Source: Oryzicola mucosus (GTDB taxonomy: Bacteria; Pseudomonadota; Alphaproteobacteria; Rhizobiales; Rhizobiaceae). From it: a DNA stretch of 64,000 bases. Positions 60,747 through 64,000 of this stretch are shown here, one piece after another (the stretch's first letter is position 1; every line of letters begins with the position of its first letter). The stretch is from positions 124,001-188,000 of the forward strand of contig NZ_JACVVX010000005.1 in the NCBI RefSeq assembly GCF_014534685.1, in the 5' to 3' direction. The notes under the pieces were generated by a model. That model was not told where the DNA came from and did no database searches. It worked only from the letters and a program-made list of their open reading frames with translations. The translations under genes were made by a program, and so were the position numbers.

Positions 60747-63107
60747 TTAGAAGCGGGTCGATATGCCGAAGTTGAACTCCTGCGTGTCGTCGCTGTCTTC
60801 CTTGGAAACCGGAACAGCATAGTCGATACGGAGCGGACCGAAGGGAGATGCCCACAGAAGGCCGACGCCGACAGAGGCGCGCCACTTGGAGTCGGTACCC
60901 AACACGCTGTCGCCGGCATCAACCCTGATTTCACTTCCATACAAGGTTGCAGCATCAGCAAAGACCGCGCCACGAAGACCGAAGCTTTCCGGAACGATCG
61001 GAACCGGAAACTGCGCTTCGACCGAAGCGTTGAAGTAGGTCGTGCCGCCAAGATGTGTATCGTCAGACGCACCCGGATCGTAGGGACCAAAGCCATTCTG
61101 CTTGAAGCCACGAATCATGCGGCTGTTCGCCTGGAACTGGTCGAACACACGAAGACCGTCGTCGCCAAAGCCCACTACATGACCGGCACCACCGGAGACG
61201 AGACCGACGACGTCGAGTTCCTCGGACAGCGTCTTGTAGTACGTTGCGCGTCCGGTGAACTTTGCAAACTTGGCATCGCCGCCCAGGCCGGCAACTTCAA
61301 CATTGAAGTTGGCATAGATGCCGTCATGCGGGCTCTTCATGTCGTCGATGGTGTTGTACACCAAGGTTCCGCTGACGGACGACTTGATCCAAGGGCTGAT
61401 TTTCGCAGCATCGACGATAGCGAATGAAGGGTTGCAGTTTGGGTCTGCAGTACAATCCTCAGAAATCTCATACTCTTCACGCGACAGGTTGTACGCGAGC
61501 TGCGTCGAGATGTTTTCGGTGATCGGCAGACCGAAACGGATCGTACCGCCGGTCACGTCGCTGTCATAGGTATCGTATTCGCGGGTACGGCGATACACGT
61601 CGAAGCCGGCCGCGACGCGGTAGCCAAGGAAATAAGGCTCGGTGAAGGAGAGGCCGAAGTCGCGCGAGTTTTCGCCACCGCCGGCGGAGACGCGGATGAA
61701 CTGGCCGCGGCCGAGGAAGTTGCGCTCGGTGATCGAACCTTCGACGGTCGCACCGGCATTCTCGCCACCGGTCGAATAACCGGCGCCAATCGAGAATTCA
61801 CCCGTCGACTTTTCGACGACATCGACGACCAGCACGACCTGATCGGGCTGCGAACCCGGCGCCGTGGAGACCTGGACGCTCTCGAAGAAGTTCAGCGCTT
61901 CAAGACGTTTCTTGGCGCGCTGGATCAGAACCTGGTTGAACGCATCGCCTTCGGCAATGTCGAACTCACGACGGATGACGAAGTCGCGCGTACGCTCGTT
62001 GCCGCGGATTTCGATGCGCTCGACATAGGCGCGCTGACCCTGGTCGATGGTGTAGACAACGGAGATCGTGTGGTTTTCGAAATTGCGGTCGCCACGCGGG
62101 GTGACCTGGGCGAATGCGTAGCCCATGCCGGCCGCACGCTCGGTCAGAGCCACGATGCTGTCTTCGACGTCCTTGGCGCTGTAGACGCTACCCTTGGTCG
62201 TTTCGACAAGCGACTGCAACTGAGTCGGGTCCAGCTCCGGAATGGTGCTTTCGACGCTCACATCGCCGAAGGTATAACGCTGACCTTCATCAATGGTGAA
62301 GTTGATGGTGTATTGGTTGGTGGCCGGGTCGAGAACGCCCTCAGCCGAGATCACCTGGAAATCCGCATAGCCGCGGTTGAAGTAGAAGCGACGAAGAGCC
62401 TCTTCGTCGGCGCGCAGGCGGTCGGCATCATAGATGTCGTCGCGCATCAGGAACGACAGGAAGTTCGAGCGCTTGGTGCTGATGACGTCGGACAGCCGAC
62501 GGTCGCTATACGCGCTGTTCCCCTCGAAATTGATCGAAGCGATCTTTGTGCGGTCGCCTTCCGTGATGGTATAGACGACATTGACGCGGTTTTCGCCGAG
62601 ATCCATGACCTGGGTGGTGACGGTGACATCGTCACGGCCGACACGGCTGTAGGCGCTCTTGATCGCCTCGATATCGGCATCCATCGCCGCTTGCGAGAAA
62701 CCGCCACGGGGCTTGAGCTGGACGGCCGCTGCGAGCTGCGCGTCCTTGACCTTCTTGTTGCCCTGGAAAATGACCTGATTGACGACCTGGTACTCGGAAA
62801 CCTGAACGACCAGCGAGGAGCCGACCTGGTTGACGCGGACATCCGAGAACAGGCCCGTGCCGAAGAGCGCCTTCACGGCTTCGTCGATGTCGGTCGCGCT
62901 GAACTGGCGGCCCGGCTTGATCGCGATGTAGTTGCGGACGGTTTCAGCGTCGACGCGCTGATTGCCGCGCACTTCGATCCGGCTGACCACGGCTGCCTCT
63001 GCAGCCGAAACGGCAACAAACTGAAGCATCGCTGAGCCTGGAACGATCAGCGCGGCTGACAAAGCTGCCGCAGACACGGCGCTCTTGAATTTAAATGCTG
63101 CCTTCAT
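60747..63107 (-). CDS. bamA: Outer membrane protein assembly factor BamA
   Basis: Core of the BAM machine that folds beta-barrel proteins into the outer membrane. 786 residues: signal peptide (AVSAAALSAALIVPGSA), five POTRA domains from about residue 40 to 400 (for example IEVRGNQRVDAETVRNYI and VERIEIRGNERTRDFVIRREF), and a C-terminal barrel starting near EFSIGAGYSTGGENAG with RMIRGFKQNGFGPYDPG (the lid-type RGF motif) and the last-strand signal ending in Phe. Flanked upstream by rseP and downstream by lpxD, the standard order. Confidence 0.97.
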   Translation of the reverse strand: MKAAFKFKSAVSAAALSAALIVPGSAMLQFVAVSAAEAAVVSRIEVRGNQRVDAETVRNYIAIKPGRQFSATDIDEAVKALFGTGLFSDVRVNQVGSSLVVQVSEYQVVNQVIFQGNKKVKDAQLAAAVQLKPRGGFSQAAMDADIEAIKSAYSRVGRDDVTVTTQVMDLGENRVNVVYTITEGDRTKIASINFEGNSAYSDRRLSDVISTKRSNFLSFLMRDDIYDADRLRADEEALRRFYFNRGYADFQVISAEGVLDPATNQYTINFTIDEGQRYTFGDVSVESTIPELDPTQLQSLVETTKGSVYSAKDVEDSIVALTERAAGMGYAFAQVTPRGDRNFENHTISVVYTIDQGQRAYVERIEIRGNERTRDFVIRREFDIAEGDAFNQVLIQRAKKRLEALNFFESVQVSTAPGSQPDQVVLVVDVVEKSTGEFSIGAGYSTGGENAGATVEGSITERNFLGRGQFIRVSAGGGENSRDFGLSFTEPYFLGYRVAAGFDVYRRTREYDTYDSDVTGGTIRFGLPITENISTQLAYNLSREEYEISEDCTADPNCNPSFAIVDAAKISPWIKSSVSGTLVYNTIDDMKSPHDGIYANFNVEVAGLGGDAKFAKFTGRATYYKTLSEELDVVGLVSGGAGHVVGFGDDGLRVFDQFQANSRMIRGFKQNGFGPYDPGASDDTHLGGTTYFNASVEAQFPVPIVPESFGLRGAVFADAATLYGSEIRVDAGDSVLGTDSKWRASVGVGLLWASPFGPLRIDYAVPVSKEDSDDTQEFNFGISTRF

Positions 63108-63325
63108 CGGGCTTTATAACCTTTTCTCGAAGTCCCCACGGCGAGAAAACCGGACGTCGCGGTAAATTCCCATTCCGTATTAACCGGATTTTCCCTACAC
63201 GCAAGACTTCTGGTTAATTTGTATTTACTTAGCTCGCCAGCGTGACATTCGCGTCACGCATATTGCCCGTCATGGTAAACGGGCGGTCAACAGTGGTGGT
63301 CGCCGGTAGAAATTCCTTAATGATT

Positions 63326-64000
63326 TCAGCACCCAAAAAGGTCATTCCAGAACACGAAAGCCATGAAGGCCAGCACCGCGACGAAGCCGACACGATAGAC
63401 CGCCTCCATGGCGCGTTCCGATACCGGCCTGCCTTTCACAGCCTCGATTGCATAAAAGAGCAGGTGCCCGCCATCAAGCGGGGGAATCGGTAAAAGATTG
63501 AGAAATCCAATGCCAACTGACAGCAGAGCCGCTAGTTGGATCAGACTCTCGAACCCGATCTTCGCCGCCTGCCCCGCCATGCCGGCAATTTTTACCGGAC
63601 CGCCGAGTTGACACTTGTCTTCACGGCCAAAGGCGAAGCGCTGAAGAAATTGCCCAGTTCGTGCAATGACATAGCCGGTGTCGTTGACAGCTTGAACGAG
63701 CGCCTCGCCAGGCGAATAGGTGATAAGCCGGGGTTGGCCGACCTCTTCATTGCTGACCACGCCTATCACGGCAACCTTGACGGTGTTGCCGAGACCGTCC
63801 TGCTGGTCGGCGAGTTCGGGGGTGGCGGTCAGCGTCACGTCCCGGCCATCGCGCGACATGACGAAAACCAACGGGTCCCCGCCCCTTGCCGAAACGATGC
63901 GCTGAACATCGGAGAAGGTGGTGACCGGACGCCCGTCGACGCTGACGAAGCGATCCCCGGGCTCTATACCCGCGATTGCCGCAGGGCTGTCCGGGCGAAC
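63326..64000 (-). CDS. rseP: RIP metalloprotease RseP (3' part; N-terminus outside window)
   Basis: Site-2 intramembrane protease of the envelope stress pathway. The window holds the last ~225 codons and the frame is open to its edge. Visible are the PDZ domain (RPDSPAAIAGIEPGDRFVSV, VTTFSDVQRIV), the long linker, and the C-terminal catalytic helix with LLPIPPLDGGHLLFYAIE, in which the Asp of PLDGG is the third metal ligand. The HExxH helix lies beyond the window. bamA starts 218 bases downstream. Confidence 0.95.
   Translation of the reverse strand, partial: VRPDSPAAIAGIEPGDRFVSVDGRPVTTFSDVQRIVSARGGDPLVFVMSRDGRDVTLTATPELADQQDGLGNTVKVAVIGVVSNEEVGQPRLITYSPGEALVQAVNDTGYVIARTGQFLQRFAFGREDKCQLGGPVKIAGMAGQAAKIGFESLIQLAALLSVGIGFLNLLPIPPLDGGHLLFYAIEAVKGRPVSERAMEAVYRVGFVAVLAFMAFVFWNDLFGC

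Overview
The window is a 64 kb stretch of a GC-rich alphaproteobacterial chromosome. Gene content, LexA-type operators of the form GTTC-N7-GTTC, the use of LpxI rather than LpxH, and the trpD-trpC-moaC-moeA and bamA-lpxD-fabZ-lpxA-lpxI-lpxB clusters point to the Hyphomicrobiales (Rhizobiales), most likely a Mesorhizobium-like member of the Phyllobacteriaceae. Genus is inference; no rRNA is present. Most genes are housekeeping and intact, and several start with GTG or TTG.

Layout. 1-4.2 kb: the 3' part of a bifunctional NAD(P)HX repair enzyme, a membrane GGDEF protein, a DUF72 protein and an unrecognised protein. 4.2-7.0 kb: an accessory islet with nested palindromic repeats, a DUF559 nuclease-like gene embedded in them, a repeat-truncated ORF, and an AT-rich gene that appears to fuse a HEPN-like domain to a DUF3800 domain. 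7.0-16.5 kb: uvrA with an SOS box, moeA, moaC, trpC, trpD and a PpiD-like chaperone, all leftward, divergent from tpiA. 16.6-20.5 kb: secG, an L,D-transpeptidase, pyrG and tRNA-Leu(TAA). 20.5-34.2 kb: a reductase/LysR divergent pair with a perfect palindrome between them, an AI-2E-type permease, a small copper-handling pair (DUF2946-like and PCuAC), adenine deaminase, a lipoprotein hydrolase, TrkH, threonine ammonia-lyase, RimO and TerC.

34.7-38.0 kb holds a solitary STAND-type NTPase with an N-terminal restriction-endonuclease-like domain next to the 3' end of tRNA-Ser(TGA). Its architecture is that of an anti-phage sensor-effector. 38.5-46.2 kb is a rightward run of cell-wall and replication genes: rlpA, dacA, tmk, holB, metG, tatD and an MBL-fold hydrolase. 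46.2-49.7 kb carries a DUF4239 membrane protein, an intact DDE insertion sequence with doubled end repeats, and a bicupin protein.

49.9-64 kb: lexA with a perfect SOS box, comEC, gltX and gltA, then the leftward envelope cluster lpxB, lpxI, lpxA, fabZ, lpxD, bamA and the C-terminal part of rseP, which supplies lipid A synthesis and outer-membrane protein assembly.

The two best candidates for less-described biology are the STAND protein at 34.7-37.6 kb and the HEPN-DUF3800 gene with the DUF559/palindrome islet at 4.2-7.0 kb. The separation of moeA from lexA by 40 kb, in opposite orientation, suggests an inversion relative to the order I recall from related genomes.
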